DNA of 64,000 nucleotides. Source: Caenorhabditis elegans. Lineage: Eukaryota; Nematoda; Chromadorea; Rhabditida; Rhabditidae. This document shows positions 35,781 through 48,562 of this stretch, piece by piece. Position numbers and translations under genes: made by a program. The notes beneath the pieces are model-generated. The model searched no databases, was not told where the DNA came from, and worked only from the letters and a program-made list of their open reading frames with translations. Within the stretch, counting starts at the first letter, position 1. Every line of letters starts with the position of its first letter. Location of the stretch: positions 9,238,001 through 9,302,000 of the forward strand of contig NC_003279.8 of the NCBI RefSeq assembly GCF_000002985.6. The letters run 5' to 3'.

Positions 35781-37458
35781 ATTTTAGATAATTTCTAAAA
35801 GTATTTTAACGATGAATCAAGAAACACGAAGAAGGAAGAAGAAAAACTTGTAACGATGAGAAAAATTCAAGCGACAAAAGTGGCAATGAAAAGCTTATTT
35901 TATACTTTTTTCGACAAAAAGAACATGATGTTATCTTTTTTGCTTTATTCAGCAAAAAATAGAAAAATAGAAAGACAGTAAAAACGTCTACAAATGTGAG
36001 AGAATGATTGATGAAAAGAAAAGTTACAATAAAAAGGAACCGGCTACCGTACTCATCTGATGAAGTCGTGGTGGGACCCAAAGGGCTTTATGTCCACATT
36101 TCCTTTAAGAAATTCTTATGTAGGCATACTTTTTGTATGAATCTACAGAAATTTTCCGATTTTCTTTCGAATATAAGAATTATTGGTTTAAACTCTGTGC
36201 GCCTTGCGAAGAAAATGGCAAAATTTCTCTAATTTTCTCCGCCTCGTCTTGATTGTTCTCAGTCTACAGTAAACGTGATTAAATCAGCGTAGCTCTATCA
36301 AATATTTGCACATGTTCATTTTTTTCGTGTACATAAAAATTGAGGTCTTTCACTAGTATTATATCATCAGTAGCAGAGAACAATCAGCCGGTCACTGATG
36401 GGACGGGAAGAGGAGGAGAAGGAGGAGAATATAAGAATGTCTCGGGGGTCGCCATCTGATAACAATGCAGAAACGAAGAAGAACAAAGGCGGCTCCTCTT
36501 TTATAAGAAAAATTCAGTACCGGTCTCTTTCTTACTTAATTGAATTTTCTTGCATCCTCGAACCACAGTGTGGTCTGATTTATGAAAGCATCCGAGAAAT
36601 TTCAGTGAGGAATTATGGGGGAAAACATAATAATAATCATAAAAACACCGAACATCAGATCAGCAATAACATCGTGTGGAAGTAAGTGCAGCAGCATCAT
36701 CAAAGCAGACAGAGAAAAAGTGGGCGGAGTCCGGCTAAGAATCGAGAGATCAACACGTGGCGAAAAGAGCGGGCGATCAGAGAAAGTGGGGGAGAACAAT
36801 ATGTAGATCAAAATTAAATATTATAGGTCTGAAGACGTACAAAACGTGACTTTTCTTTTCTCCAGGAGATTGCAATTTTTTCAATTTCAAATTTCCACGG
36901 GACAGAACATTTTGCAAATGAAAACAAACTTTTTAGCAGTTGATCCACAACTTTCTGAACCTCGTAGTTAAAGGCTCACATATTGGTAGTATGGTTCTCG
37001 CCGCGAGGAAAAATTATACGGTAGCACTTTCTTTATTAATCAGGATAGGTTTAGCAGATGTCTTCGTTACTAACAAATGTTCTATTTTAATTGTCATTTT
37101 CAAAAAGATAAGTTAAATTTTCGAAAAAAAATCCGTGCAAAATTTTTGAAAATTGAGAAAATTGAGTGATTACGGTATTCGTATTTAAAAACAAAATTAT
37201 ACAAAATGTAGACTAAAATAATCAGACACCAAAAAGAAACTATAAGCAAACATTTTTCCATATTGTGTCCGTTTCTTAAGAACCCTTCAACTTCATCTAT
37301 ACAAATATGATGATTTGTCTTATCACGTCATCATATATATCTTCTTATACATTAATGAACCACGAGAGACGCAGACAAAGAGACAGTAAAAACGTGACTG
37401 TAAAGGGAAACGGAATGACGTGCATCATCTATATATGTGTCTATGTTGTAGTGCTTTG

Positions 37459-38145
37459 ATGTCTGACGAACTGTATGACTCTCCCCCGGACAACACCCCT
37501 TGCTTCATCATAAAAACAAGTTGGCTGAATTAAAACAAGAAATCTACACTTATTTGGAAGATTGCGACGAAAATACAAAGAACAAAATATACTTGCGAAT
37601 TAGGGATCTGTCAGCTTCTTCTTCTACTTATTCTTCTCTCAATTTGTCAATATTTGACATATATCACACGGGACGACAGTGTCTCGGAGCAAAAATCACT
37701 GCTGAACCGAGCGCGAAAAATTGTTTATGGGATCGATTACTTTGTGCCAGGCGGTGCAGAGGTTCACTTTGGAGAAAATTTGAAATTTGAGATTTTGGAG
37801 AATGATGTTGGGGAAAAAGTAGAACTTCCGGGGACATGATTGCTTTTTTGGAGGCGTGACGGGGGACCTTATACCCGCTTTTCATTATGGTGATCATACG
37901 AGAGGATGCTTAATGTTTTTCACAATTTTAGATCTTACTTTTTCGGTAAGAAAAAGGAACGTGAAGACCCCAAAGAAGTGCCTAATCTGGAAATTCCAAA
38001 GTGTTATCCATTTTTCCAGTCGCATCCCCGACTTCGCGTATATTTCAAAGGACGACGAAGAGCACACCAGGAAACAAGGAGGAAAAAGCGAGAGACGAGA
38101 CAGGCGAGAGGCGCCCCCGGAACGCCGAATAATTTCGACGCTTAG
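37459..38145 (+). pseudogene. Decayed coding relic, family not recognised
   Basis: The plus strand shows protein-like stretches broken by frame changes and stops. MSDELYDSPPDNTP from 37459 is in one frame. KNKLAELKQEIYTYLEDCDE follows from about 37512 in a second frame. The first frame then resumes with LLNRARKIVYGIDYFVPGG and EVHFGENLKFEILEND, hits TGA at about 37837 and again near 37890, and resumes as GKKKEREDPKEVPNLEIPK and SHPRLRVYFKG. Base composition is richer in G and C than the flanks. The pieces look like one protein damaged by indels and two in-frame stops, but I cannot name the parent family. Unusual splicing of a real gene is an alternative. Confidence 0.4.
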
Positions 38146-38651
38146 ATTTGGTTACGGTATGTAAGAATCCCCTTTAGCGTTCAAATAATGGAACTGTCTT
38201 AAATCTAGGACAAAGAGGAGCCAATAAATTTTACAAATCAAATGTAGGTTTTTTGTTGGAACTATTCAAACGCTAATTTACAAAGAACAAGTTCTCACAT
38301 CAATCACTGATAAGTTGGCAATGTGCCAAAATGAGTCTTTGTCTGTAAATTGAAACAAAGAAAACTTGACAGACATGAATCTATGGACATTTTGGATGAA
38401 AAATTGATAAGACAATATGTGCATCTTGTTTTCTTAAGATAACACATTTTCAGAGAAATTCTTGATATTCACGGAGAGAAAAGTGGTATGATCATATAAG
38501 CGTTCAGTTGATCATTCGAGAGCATCCATAATTATGAATTCATTTAATTTTTCTCAATTTTCTTCTTGTTGCAAAATCAGCACAAAACACAATAAACACT
38601 CACAGAACACTCAATTTACGATTGGAAAACGTATCGAGTTGCAGTTTTTCG

Positions 38652-38707
38652 TATAAACATTATATTCTCCAGATATGAGTGGAATCAGAAATAACTCATT
38701 TCAAATT
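38652..38707. repeat. 56-bp direct repeat, copy 1
   Basis: Runs from tataaacattatattctcc to catttcaaatt. Identical to copy 2 at 39544-39599, with different sequence on both sides. Confidence 0.9.
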
Positions 38708-39543
38708 GAAGAGAAGTTGATGTTGATGATTACTTTGATGATTTAAAACATCACATTACGGGCACAATTATAGGACACTACAAAGTATTTTGTGTTTAGA
38801 ATTGGAACATAAATGTGATGTGACTTAGAGGCAATAAAAATAAATCGGAAGAACAAAATAAAATAATTTTTCAACAGACTACACCAAGTACTTAATTATG
38901 TGGACTTGATTTCACAAGATTTGAATGTTGGAACAGTTTTTGGCAATGTAATTTTAGAGTTTCAATTGTTCACCATTATAAATTGATTTCCGAAATTATT
39001 CAAGACGCACAGTTCAAATTCAAAAATAAATCGTTGGCGAAGTTCTGAGCCACTTAGGAAAGCGGACATGTGAGGATTAAATCTTGTCGGACTGATTCCG
39101 GATCGACTAGTCGGAAACAAAGTTCTAAGGGAATTTAGATACTTTTGAATGTAGTGTATGCCACTGGAGGAGCAGAAGCTTTGAAAATCGAAATTTATCC
39201 AAAGAATTACTTGTTCAAATTTAAACGGAAATGAATGTTTAGATGGAAATTTTGCAAAAAAAAGGAACACATGCAACAGTGTGTGGATGTTCAACAAACA
39301 AAGATGGGAAAAATAAAAAAGAAAAAGTATAGCAAAAATGAATTGTCTGTGTTCTTTGGTTAGCTCTATTGTTATCTTATCAGATCGAAAAGTATTAAAG
39401 AAAAAAGTTTCTGGAACATTTTTACAAGGCTGTGTGGCAACAATAAATCTGCTTTAAAAACAGGAAAGTTAGGTAACAAAAATGAAATTCCGGCCAGAAA
39501 AATAATTTTGGAAGGAACAGGAAGGAATTTATTGACAATAGGC

Positions 39544-39599
39544 TATAAACATTATATTCTCCAGATATGAGTGGAATCAGAAATAACTCATTTCAAATT
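39544..39599. repeat. 56-bp direct repeat, copy 2
   Basis: Same 56 bases as copy 1, 892 bp downstream, with no mismatch seen. The intervening DNA shows no terminal inverted repeats or coding signal. Confidence 0.9.
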
Positions 39600-40517
39600 A
39601 AATATCAACAGGCAATAGGGTAATAATCATGATTCAATCAGAAGCTTTCACTGTTTTTCTAGATATACCCATTGTTATGGAAAACAACAGTAAAGTTTTC
39701 TTGCCTTTATAACGCATTTCTTTTTTTTTAACAAGGGAAGTGATGTGGGAAAATGTGGCTTCAAAGTTAGACAAATTACAAACAACAACTATATTTGCAC
39801 AAGTGGAAAGACAAAGAGATCGCCCCCACTAAACGAATGTTCAAGAACAATATTTTTCAACGGGAGAATTGAAAACGACGGAATTTGGAAGGAAAATATG
39901 AACTGACATTTTTGTCAAAATTCCAAAAAAGGCAAAAACCAGTTTGGATTTTGTGCTAATATTCTAATGATTCTAATGAACAGAAATAGCCAAGTAGATT
40001 GAAAAAATATTTTTCAAAATTTCAAGAACAATTTGGCAGATATCCAAATTTTTGGAGAATTTGGAGAACTTTTGCATAAGCAAAGCTCTTATTCAGACCT
40101 ACAAAAATTTTCTTTCAATCAGCATGAAAACTCCTGGAAAATAAAATTTTTTGTCGACTTTCAAAATTATTAACGAAAAAAATCAGTAATTGCCATTATC
40201 TGCCAAAATAATTGAATTTTTTTTTGAAAAGTATAACTAATTCATTTGATCATTTTAGTCCCACAGCAGCTAAAAAATTTCACTACAATTAAAAACAACA
40301 GGAATAGATGTAGCTTAAAATTTTGCCAACTAGTCCATATCTAAAATAAGAAGTATTTCCAAATTAATTCATTTTTATATTTCAGACATTTGCAATTTAT
40401 TAATTTCTATTTAAAATTTAAGGTTTCGTCTCAAAAGTAGCTTTAAAAAGTTAGCTGAAAGTACGGTTGTCTTTTTTTGGAAAAAAAAACGATCAAAATT
40501 AAAAAAAAAAGGCGCAC

Positions 40518-40616
40518 CATTTGATTATTGGAAACATCAATTGAATTTTGAATGCTCATCGATTTGAGCATCTCAAATCGTGGTCGTACTTTACTACATT
40601 TTCCCGTTGCTGCCAT
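40518..40616 (-). CDS. hxk-1: Alternative first coding exon of hxk-1
   Basis: Minus-strand ATG at 40616 opens 33 codons (MAATGKCSKVRPRFEMLK... to ...SNNQM) ending in phase 0 at donor GTGCGCC. The normal first exon ends at the closely similar donor GTGCGG, also phase 0. Joined to hxk-1 exon 2 (35568) it would give a 495-residue hexokinase with a basic N-terminus. A good acceptor, CTTTTCAG, precedes the exon at 40690, consistent with trans-splicing or a further upstream exon; the frame stays open back to it. The cost is an intron of about 4.9 kb. Confidence 0.7.
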
Positions 40617-40689
40617 ACTATTATCTCCACTTGATGACAATACTTCAATTACTTCTTCTCTCTTCTGCTCTTTTTTGTTAAGTTTTCTT

Positions 40690-43308
40690 CTGAAAAGCAA
40701 GCAATTTGGAATAATTATAACGGAATAAAGCAACGAGAATAACGAATGAGATGAGTCACAGAGTGAAATTTTCGGATTTAGTTCTTTGAAGGAAAGTCAA
40801 GGAAAAAGGTTATGAAAATCTGCTAAATATAAAATTTTTAGTACCTTCGACAGCATGATCCATCCTCACAAAATCTCGCAAACATATTAAAAATGAAATT
40901 GTTCATTTCAAATTAATTAAGAAATAAATTTCTTTGTTAAACTTTGAAATAAAATAAAAAGTTTTAAATAAAGTCGTGAATTTCAATCAGGATTTCATAA
41001 AATTTGAACTTTCATTGCTGTGTGGATCTTCTGCCGATTCTCGGATAATCCCCTAAAGACAATGCTTTTTCTAGAGCTACCACTGAACCGCAGGCGCGGC
41101 GACATGATGCATCGAGTAAAATTAGAAATTAATTTATTAAGATGACTCTAAGGTGCCTCAAAATTTAGGTTGCATACTGGCAAAGGGGGATGAAAACTTC
41201 CCAAAACTGAGTATGAAAAAAAAAAGAATAAGGGGAAGGTGATCATTTGAAGAGCCAGTGAGAGCTTCGAATAACATGAGGAAGATTTAAGGAATGTGTG
41301 CGCAAGTTTTTACAAAAAAAGTAGAGCTCAAACAGTTTGAAAGAACAGCAGTTTTATGGGGTTTTGGAATTTGTGCGTAATATTATGATTTTCAAAAACT
41401 GTGAACGAATGATGCAAAGTGTTAAGAAGGAAAAGGGGACCCAGAGGGGCGACGTATGACGTCATGACAAAATGGGGAAAAGCATTGCGAAATGTGATGT
41501 GCGCAGATGGGCACATCAAAATTTTAGGACCTTGTTTTTGGCACGTTCTCTATCAAAGTAGTTTACGTTAAAACAGTTCATAAAACAATTAGTATTCTTT
41601 GGATTCAAAATTTGCTTTAATTGGTTGAAGCTAAGAATAACAAAAAAAAACCGTCGAGAATGGAGAGTTTTATTATGAATTTCTACTATAAAAAAGAAAT
41701 GTATAACTTATTTCCACTGTGAAATTTTATTTAAATTTTTCTCGATATTACTTTGTAGTTTTCTGAGTATTATCGTTTATTCGTGAGAAAATTTAAAGGT
41801 GCACACATCTTTTTCTTGGGTCTCGTCGCGATCAAATTCTACGCCCGAACGGTTATGGGTCAAAAAGCTCGTTGTGAGACTCTATGGAAACAATTCCTGT
41901 AACTTCTTCAATAAGAATTTAGCTGAAGATCCTAACGAAAAATGATCGTCTGAAATTTCTCAGAAGCCAAAAAATATGGAGAACGATTTTTTGAAAAATG
42001 AAAAAAATTATAAAAGCAAATATATAAACGATATTGAATCGTGGGAACAGTTTTTTTTTGCTGGAATATAAAGTATTGGTATTGATTTTGAATGAATATA
42101 TTAACCGAGGTTATTGAAGATCACTCAGACGCGAACTTTTTCTCCAGAAGTACGGTACCCGGTCTCGACCCGAAATATTTTTGTTGAATTCAAAAATGTG
42201 CGTGCATTTCGAATTTAACAAAATTATGTCGTGGTGAGACCTTGGCGCGAAAAGCGCAACATTTCGCGTCTTTGTAATATATTCTGACGAAAATTGAGCA
42301 AGTGAAGGGAAGAATGACGAAATTCGTATTCCAAAGAATTTGCATCATACAATTGGGCTCCGAGATATTCAGAAGAATGATGCAAATCTTTGGGAACACT
42401 ATTCGAAAATCTGGAAATCTATTTTCTATAAACTTTCTGAAGTTTCTATACTAAATTAGAGAAAAATTAAGTTGTTTCAAAGTTTAAAAAACTGCTGATT
42501 TTTGTCTTTCTCCGTGGCAACAGCCTGCAAAAAAGAGGTTTATGGCTTCTCGTCTCGAATTACACGTTTTTCGCTTTTCCATCGCCGTTTTGTTCTCAAA
42601 AAAATGCTGACATGATTTTTACACATCAAAAACGTGCCGTTCCACGTTTCTGCCGCAAAATAAAAACAGAAAAAAAGCTCTCGATGCTCCTTGAACATGC
42701 CACGTCATAACCTAGGAAGTTTTCACCCACGAAAAAAAAATGAAAAAGAAAGGCACAGAGGTATGGGGGAGCGCGGGGAAAATGGGAACATGGCCGCCAG
42801 GGGCTTATTGGAGCAGAAAGAGCACAGAGCAAGAGCAAAGAGAGAGTGGAAAAAGAGGCAGTGCGCGGAAAAACGGAAATTTAGCAAAAAAAATCAAAGA
42901 AGTGTGTGGAGAGAGGGGAAGGTTGCAGAGTGCTTAATGTGATTTACTTAAACATATAAAATGTATAACAACAACTTTATGGAATATTGAGGAACAAAAA
43001 CTCAAACAAAAAACAAAACAAAAAGTGAACAATAGAAACAGAATAAATTGGATGAGGGTAAACAAAAAAGTAACAAAAATTGCTAAAATCGGCTAAAAAT
43101 CAAAAATTTCAGAAAAGGTTCAACAATAAAACAACTTGCAAAGAGAAAATAACAAAAAATAGACAAAAACCGTGAGATTGTTGTAGGATAGGGGACGGAG
43201 AATATTAAAGTGTAGTGTAAAAGAAATTTTTTAAAAATCAAAGTTTAGAGAACTGCATGAAGTTTTCAGTATTTCTATTATGAAGGAAATGTTGAAAAAA
43301 TAATGAAA
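40690..43308. other. Intergenic region between hxk-1 (alternative start) and rpoa-2
   Basis: No supportable gene. Mostly AT-rich. A purine-rich stretch at 42730-42930 produces Lys/Arg/Glu-rich spurious frames. A dispersed palindromic repeat lies at 42161-42241. It probably includes the promoter for the alternative hxk-1 transcript. Confidence 0.55.
42161..42241. repeat. Dispersed hairpin repeat (ggtctcg...cgagacc type)
   Basis: ggtctcgacccgaaat and ttttgttgaattc on the left pair with gaatttaacaaaatt and gtcgtggtgagacc on the right. Related sequence recurs at 41812, 49230 and 52727 (gggtctcg/caacgcgaa plus tgcgcctttaaag), marking a family scattered through this window. Confidence 0.7.
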
Positions 43309-46300
43309 TTAACTTCCAGTTACTTTGGATGGATGTTCGATGCCCAACTTGATTTTCACATTCATTGCAGCTAACTCGGCAGTCAAATAACGGAAGACAC
43401 GAGGAACTTGAAGCAGGAAAACTTGATCATCTTTATCACACGTACGACATCGTTGAGTTTCCGTGTAGTCCAATGGTTCGTCGTCTTTCCTTTTCTTTTT
43501 CAATAAATGTGATCCTGCACGACTGGACATCAACACGGACAATAGGGATCCACAACGACGACAAGCGTATGCTACGTCACGATCCGAACAGTTGAGAAGA
43601 CGGTCCTGGAAATTAAAATATCAGTACAATGAAGTTAGTGTTGTCGCTTTTTCGATTTTTTTGAGTATTGAAAAATCGAAAACTACTAGTTTTCCAATTT
43701 TGTTCAAAACTTCGATTTTTCAAAAAAAAAACAGATGTAAACTTTGACCAATTTTCTTCTTTTAAGATTAACTTTTTTTTTAGTTTTCTGAACATTTTTT
43801 TCCGATTTTTCAGTTTTTTTCCCTGAAAAAAACAGAAAAATCTAAAAAATTTTCGGTGTTATTTTTAAACATAGAAATAAAAGTACCTGCAACACGAAAG
43901 ATGTTCCATGTGCAATAATAGCATCTCTTTCCATTTCTCCAAATCGAATACCTCCTCCCTTTTTTCTTCCTTTTACTGGTTGATGAGTAATTGGATCAAT
44001 TGGTCCAGTGGCTCTCACTTGGAATTTATCAGCAATCATATGACGAAGTCTTTGATAATAAACAATTCCAAAGAAGATTTGCATCTGTAATTATGAAAAA
44101 TGTTAATTTTTCAAACGATAAATTCTAATATAAACCTCCATTTGACGTCCATCAACTCCCGAATAAAATGTTTCGTTACCGTAGTAATTATAACCTGCTT
44201 TTGTGAGTAATTCTCCAAAATGGTTGATTGCTGTGTTGTCTTCACTGAAAAATCAAAACATTGTTAAATGGAAAAAGAATCGAAAAAACGTAACTGTAAC
44301 TGTTAAAAACTTTTCTAATTTTTTTAAATTTTTCTATTTTGCAAAAAAATAATTATTTTCGAATTTCCGCGAAACTGAAGGTACTGGTTAAATTGATCAG
44401 TTTTTATTTTTAATATATAATTTTAAACACTGTTAGTCTATTTTTCAGGACATTCTCCGTAAAGAAAACTTCGTCGAATCTGAAAAACAGTTGGCCCAAA
44501 AATCGATACTTCCACAAGAATGTATTATTTATTTTAACGGAAAAGTCAGAAAAATTGACAAGCCGTGTTTCAATTTGATATTTATTTGCACGGGAATTCA
44601 AAAATTAGTCGGCCCATTTTTTAAAATTAATTTTGAAAAATAATTTTAGAGATTTAGAATTATTTTCAAATTTTCAAACAGTGAATAACTTACTTGAAAA
44701 CAAATGGCGATGCATCATAATTCTCTCCGTGCGTAGCTGCCGCTTTTCCAGCCATACTCTCAATCATCATACCGATTGTCATCCGAGATGGGAAACCGTG
44801 AGGATTGAAAATAATATCAGGTACCATACCGGTTTCTGAGAATGGAAGTGATTCAACAGGCCATAGGAATGAATTAATTCCTTTTTGTCCGTGTCTCGAA
44901 GCGAATTTATCACCGATAATTGGATTTCTCTCAATTCTCCATTGAATCAAAGCATGTTTTGCACCAGAATCGCCTTCTCCTTGTTCAACAATTCTCACCA
45001 AACCACAATATGCCGGTTCAGCGTAATGGAATTTATGAGTTCTGAAATCTCCAGTTTCCATATTGAATGTGACATAATACACTTCATCGAGGAAATATCG
45101 TCTTCCTGGAATCGGCAAACCATCTGGTCCAACGGTTTTGATTTCTTCTCGGGGATTTCTATAGAAAATCGTTTTTCGTTCTCTCTCGGTCACCAAATTA
45201 ATTCTCTCCACTTTGATAACTGTTCCATGTGCAAAACCTCTTTGATATGATGCTTTATTGATTGTCATAGCATCTTCCATATCATATCCTGTATAGGAGA
45301 TCACAGCAACACAAGCATTTGTACCCAATGGATATTCATCCATTTCGTATTTCTCATAAGCCTCCAGTTTTAGCATTGGTTGTTGTGGAAATTGTAGACG
45401 ATACATTTTGTTGTCAGCACGTGAATGCCATGCATGTACGGCGGTTCCCATCGTTTGTTTACCCATTTGACATTGGTACACATTACTGGAAAAACGTTTA
45501 ATTATTTTTATTTAAAGTCAAAAAGTGATGAAAACTCAATTTTCACCTATCAAGATTCAAAAGTCCCAATTTTTAGAAATTTTGCAAATTTAAAAATAAT
45601 CTAATTTTTTGAAGTCATATTTTTAGACTAAATCTCCACTACTACAACTGGAAACTCTAACGAAAACTTACCGTGGTGACTGATTATGATCTGGGAAAGG
45701 AATTAAATTTCCAGCAAATGAAAATAAGCAAGAAGGATGCAATTCTTGATGCATAGTGACTCCTGGTTCAGCCTCTTCTGGATCAAGTACAACTGAGAGA
45801 TAAACTTGTTCAAAAGTTCCGATATGTTCAACAGCATCCATTGCTAGATTACGTACTGGACGAATGAGACGTCCAGCGTCACTGAGAATGTAGATTCCTG
45901 GATATTGAGTTTGAATATTCTTGATATCCGTGGATCGACGAACAAGTGCAATCTGAAAAAAAAAGAAAATATAATTCATTCTTCAAAATAGTTTAGAAAA
46001 ACAGTACCTCCGAAGTATAAGGAATTCTTGCATCTTTCGCAACTTTTGCACATCGTAGATATCTCTCAATTGAAGCAGCTTTAGTAATTGGAACATATCC
46101 AAGGAATCTTCCATTCATTAGAACTGGATAAAGCTGTAAATTATGATTTAAATTTGAAAATAGAGTTATTAAAGGTTATTTCATTTAAAGCTTAAAAATT
46201 GCCTGGAAATTGCAGATTGCCAATTATCGAGCTTCGTTTTTCTGCAATTTGCAACTTCCAGGCTATTTCTGAGCCCTTTTCAAATATTTCAACTGAAATA

Positions 46301-48562
46301 AGTGTTATTTTCATATAAGGAAATTTTTAAAATATGCTTTATACTTTAATAAATTGTTTTACCTCTTCACCTGGCGGTGCCAATGCAACAGTTTTGTGTG
46401 TATACATTCCCAATTCAGCAAGAAGCGACGGAACATTTGAATTATCAGAGAGATCAGTGACAATTCTACATGATGCAGTTACGTGATTCAATAAACCACA
46501 TGGAGCTCCATCAGGAGTGTGTACAGGACAAATAAATCCCCATGCTTCTGGTCTCAATTTTCTAACATCTGTGGTTCGCATTTCCATAAAGAATGCACCA
46601 CGATGAATTGCACGGAAGTGAGAAACGAAACGAAGTTGATTGATTCTTTCAGCGATAACTGAGAAACCAGATTCTTGTTGAAGAGCAAGACCGACACGAG
46701 TCACAAGATTTCCTGTTGCAAGGAAATATGCCATTCCACGAGTGATTTCACCACCAGTATGATTTCCAAGTGCTTTTAGAATAGCGGCGCTGAAAGTTAG
46801 AATGTTTATGCCAAACGGAAGATTTAAAAGTTAGAGCTCCGAAATCTGAGACTTTGCTCTTTTTTATGACCCAAAACTACCAAATAAATATTTTAATACA
46901 TATGTTGGTCGTCGTTTCATTGAATTAGGTACATTTACGTAGATTTAGGTGCGTCTAAGGGTGCACAAAATTGTCGACTTACAGTTAGAAAGCTTCCGAA
47001 ACAACGGAACAATACATAATAAATTACCAAATTATGCATTAAAGAGTGATAATCAAATAAAAATGTACTTTGGCAACTTTAACAAATTGGCAAAATTTGA
47101 GATTATAGCCTATTCTTCTTTGAGAAATTTTCAGAATGCTTAATTTTTAAAAAATCGGTAGTTCTAGGACATTTTTGGTAAATGAACTTACGATGTCAAA
47201 ATGAAGTCCTTCCTTGAACTCATGTACTCCAATTTTCTCCTAACCATTCCAATGATATTCTCCATTCGTTCTCTCAGAATCAACAAAAGAATATGTCCTG
47301 AAACAGAGGCCTCTTGGAATTGTGGATTATCAGGTGTCTCTGGAGCACATTCTCCTTTCACAAGTGCAATGAGTTTCTGTGTCATGTACGCAAGAGTATG
47401 GAATTTCTCTTCATCACTATCCAAATGTATAAGTACACATTCCCGAATGATGAATCGACCAGCTTCAAGATCATCTTCCCATGGAGCAACTCTATCAGAT
47501 ACGGCTACTCTGAAACGAGAACCGATGGCTCTAATGGCGGCTTCTTGATTCAAAATTTCTTCTTCTTGACATTGAGCAAGCATATTGAGAATGCAAGATG
47601 AATAGAATTGATCTTGATTTCTTCCTCTTTTGAATCCAGCACTAATCACTGCATCATTCTTATCAGTTAAAGCCTTCACAATATACATCAACGGTACATA
47701 AAAGATTTCCCGTCTGAATTGAAGTGCTAACTGCATAGTTCCAGTGTCCAAATAATGAAGAGTCATCATTACAGCCGTATGATTTTCCTTAACACTTCTC
47801 ATCATAACTCCAAATTCCGAGAACAATTTTCCTTTCTCTTTGAATGTTTTTCTGATAATTGCGATTGGAAAGTTTCTTCGATTCGCGATCAGCAATCTAA
47901 TCACTTTTTCTGATCCATTTACAATGAAATATCCTCCTTTTTCGATTGGCTCTTCACCGGCAACTACAAGTTCCTTTCGAGACATTCCACGGAGATGGCA
48001 ACCTTCGGATCGGAGCATAATTGGTACCTAAATATTTTGTTGTATAGTATTTTCTTTTTCTAATATTTGCTTGGAGAATTCAGAAAATGAAAATTTAACC
48101 TCGAAACAAGTATTTTATTTCTTAACTTTTAACTTTTTCGAAGGAAGGTGACCCAATTCTTACTTTCAACGCAGTATTTATAGAATTACCTTTCCCAAAA
48201 TAATTTCAATAATGTCCAACCGGCTTCCGTTCACATGGACATCGATTCCAACTTTTAAATTTCCAGCATATGTCAGTCCACGTTGTCGACATTCCGCGGG
48301 AAGTAAAGGAAGAGTGTCACTGGTGAGCTTCGCCTGAAAATTGATTTTTAGAATTTTCAATATTTAAGATTGCAGATCAAATACTTACTCCGGTATCTAG
48401 CGTTGGCTTATGAAGTTGAGCCGACGTGAACTTCATTGTAACAGCATCGCCGTTTTTCAGACGGAATTTTTCTGCAGGAACAGCTTGGGCAGCAAATTGA
48501 CATCCTTTTGAAACAAGAAAATCGAATGAATCGACATGATACGACGCTATGTCGCAGTCCAT
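43309..48562 (-). CDS. rpoa-2: DNA-directed RNA polymerase I, second-largest subunit (RPA2/POLR1B)
   Basis: Ten minus-strand exons: 48562-48389, 48333-48190, 48027-47192, 46789-46363, 46133-46008, 45952-45672, 45485-44694, 44244-44136, 44084-43887 and 43605-43309. They total 3384 bases, 1127 residues, the usual size. It forms half of the active-site cleft of the nucleolar enzyme that makes pre-rRNA. Landmarks in order: protrusion/lobe start; [20 protein letters not shown] and [20 protein letters not shown] (fork region); [18 protein letters not shown]; hybrid-binding [19 protein letters not shown] and [20 protein letters not shown]; then the C-terminal clamp with a zinc ribbon, CRRC then CRTC. 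The final segment [12 protein letters not shown] is short. An acceptor TTTTCAG lies three bases before the ATG, suggesting spliced-leader addition. It is divergent from prom-1. Confidence 0.95.

Larger units (their letters stand above)
35781..40517. other. hxk-1 upstream region / long first intron of the alternative form
   Basis: No intact gene. It contains a decayed coding relic (37459-38145), an exact 56-bp direct repeat (38652 and 39544), an extended GATA motif actgataag near 38307, and GC-rich tggcggagtc-like sequence near 36722. The minus-strand frame at 38962-39297 is long but featureless. Confidence 0.55.

Noticed and set aside
38962..39297. 111-codon minus-strand frame
   Set aside because: No recognisable domain, no consistent splice partners, AT-driven composition.
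42691..42942. Lys/Arg/Glu-rich plus-strand frames
   Set aside because: Produced by a purine-rich tract; two overlapping frames look equally charged, typical of low-complexity DNA.
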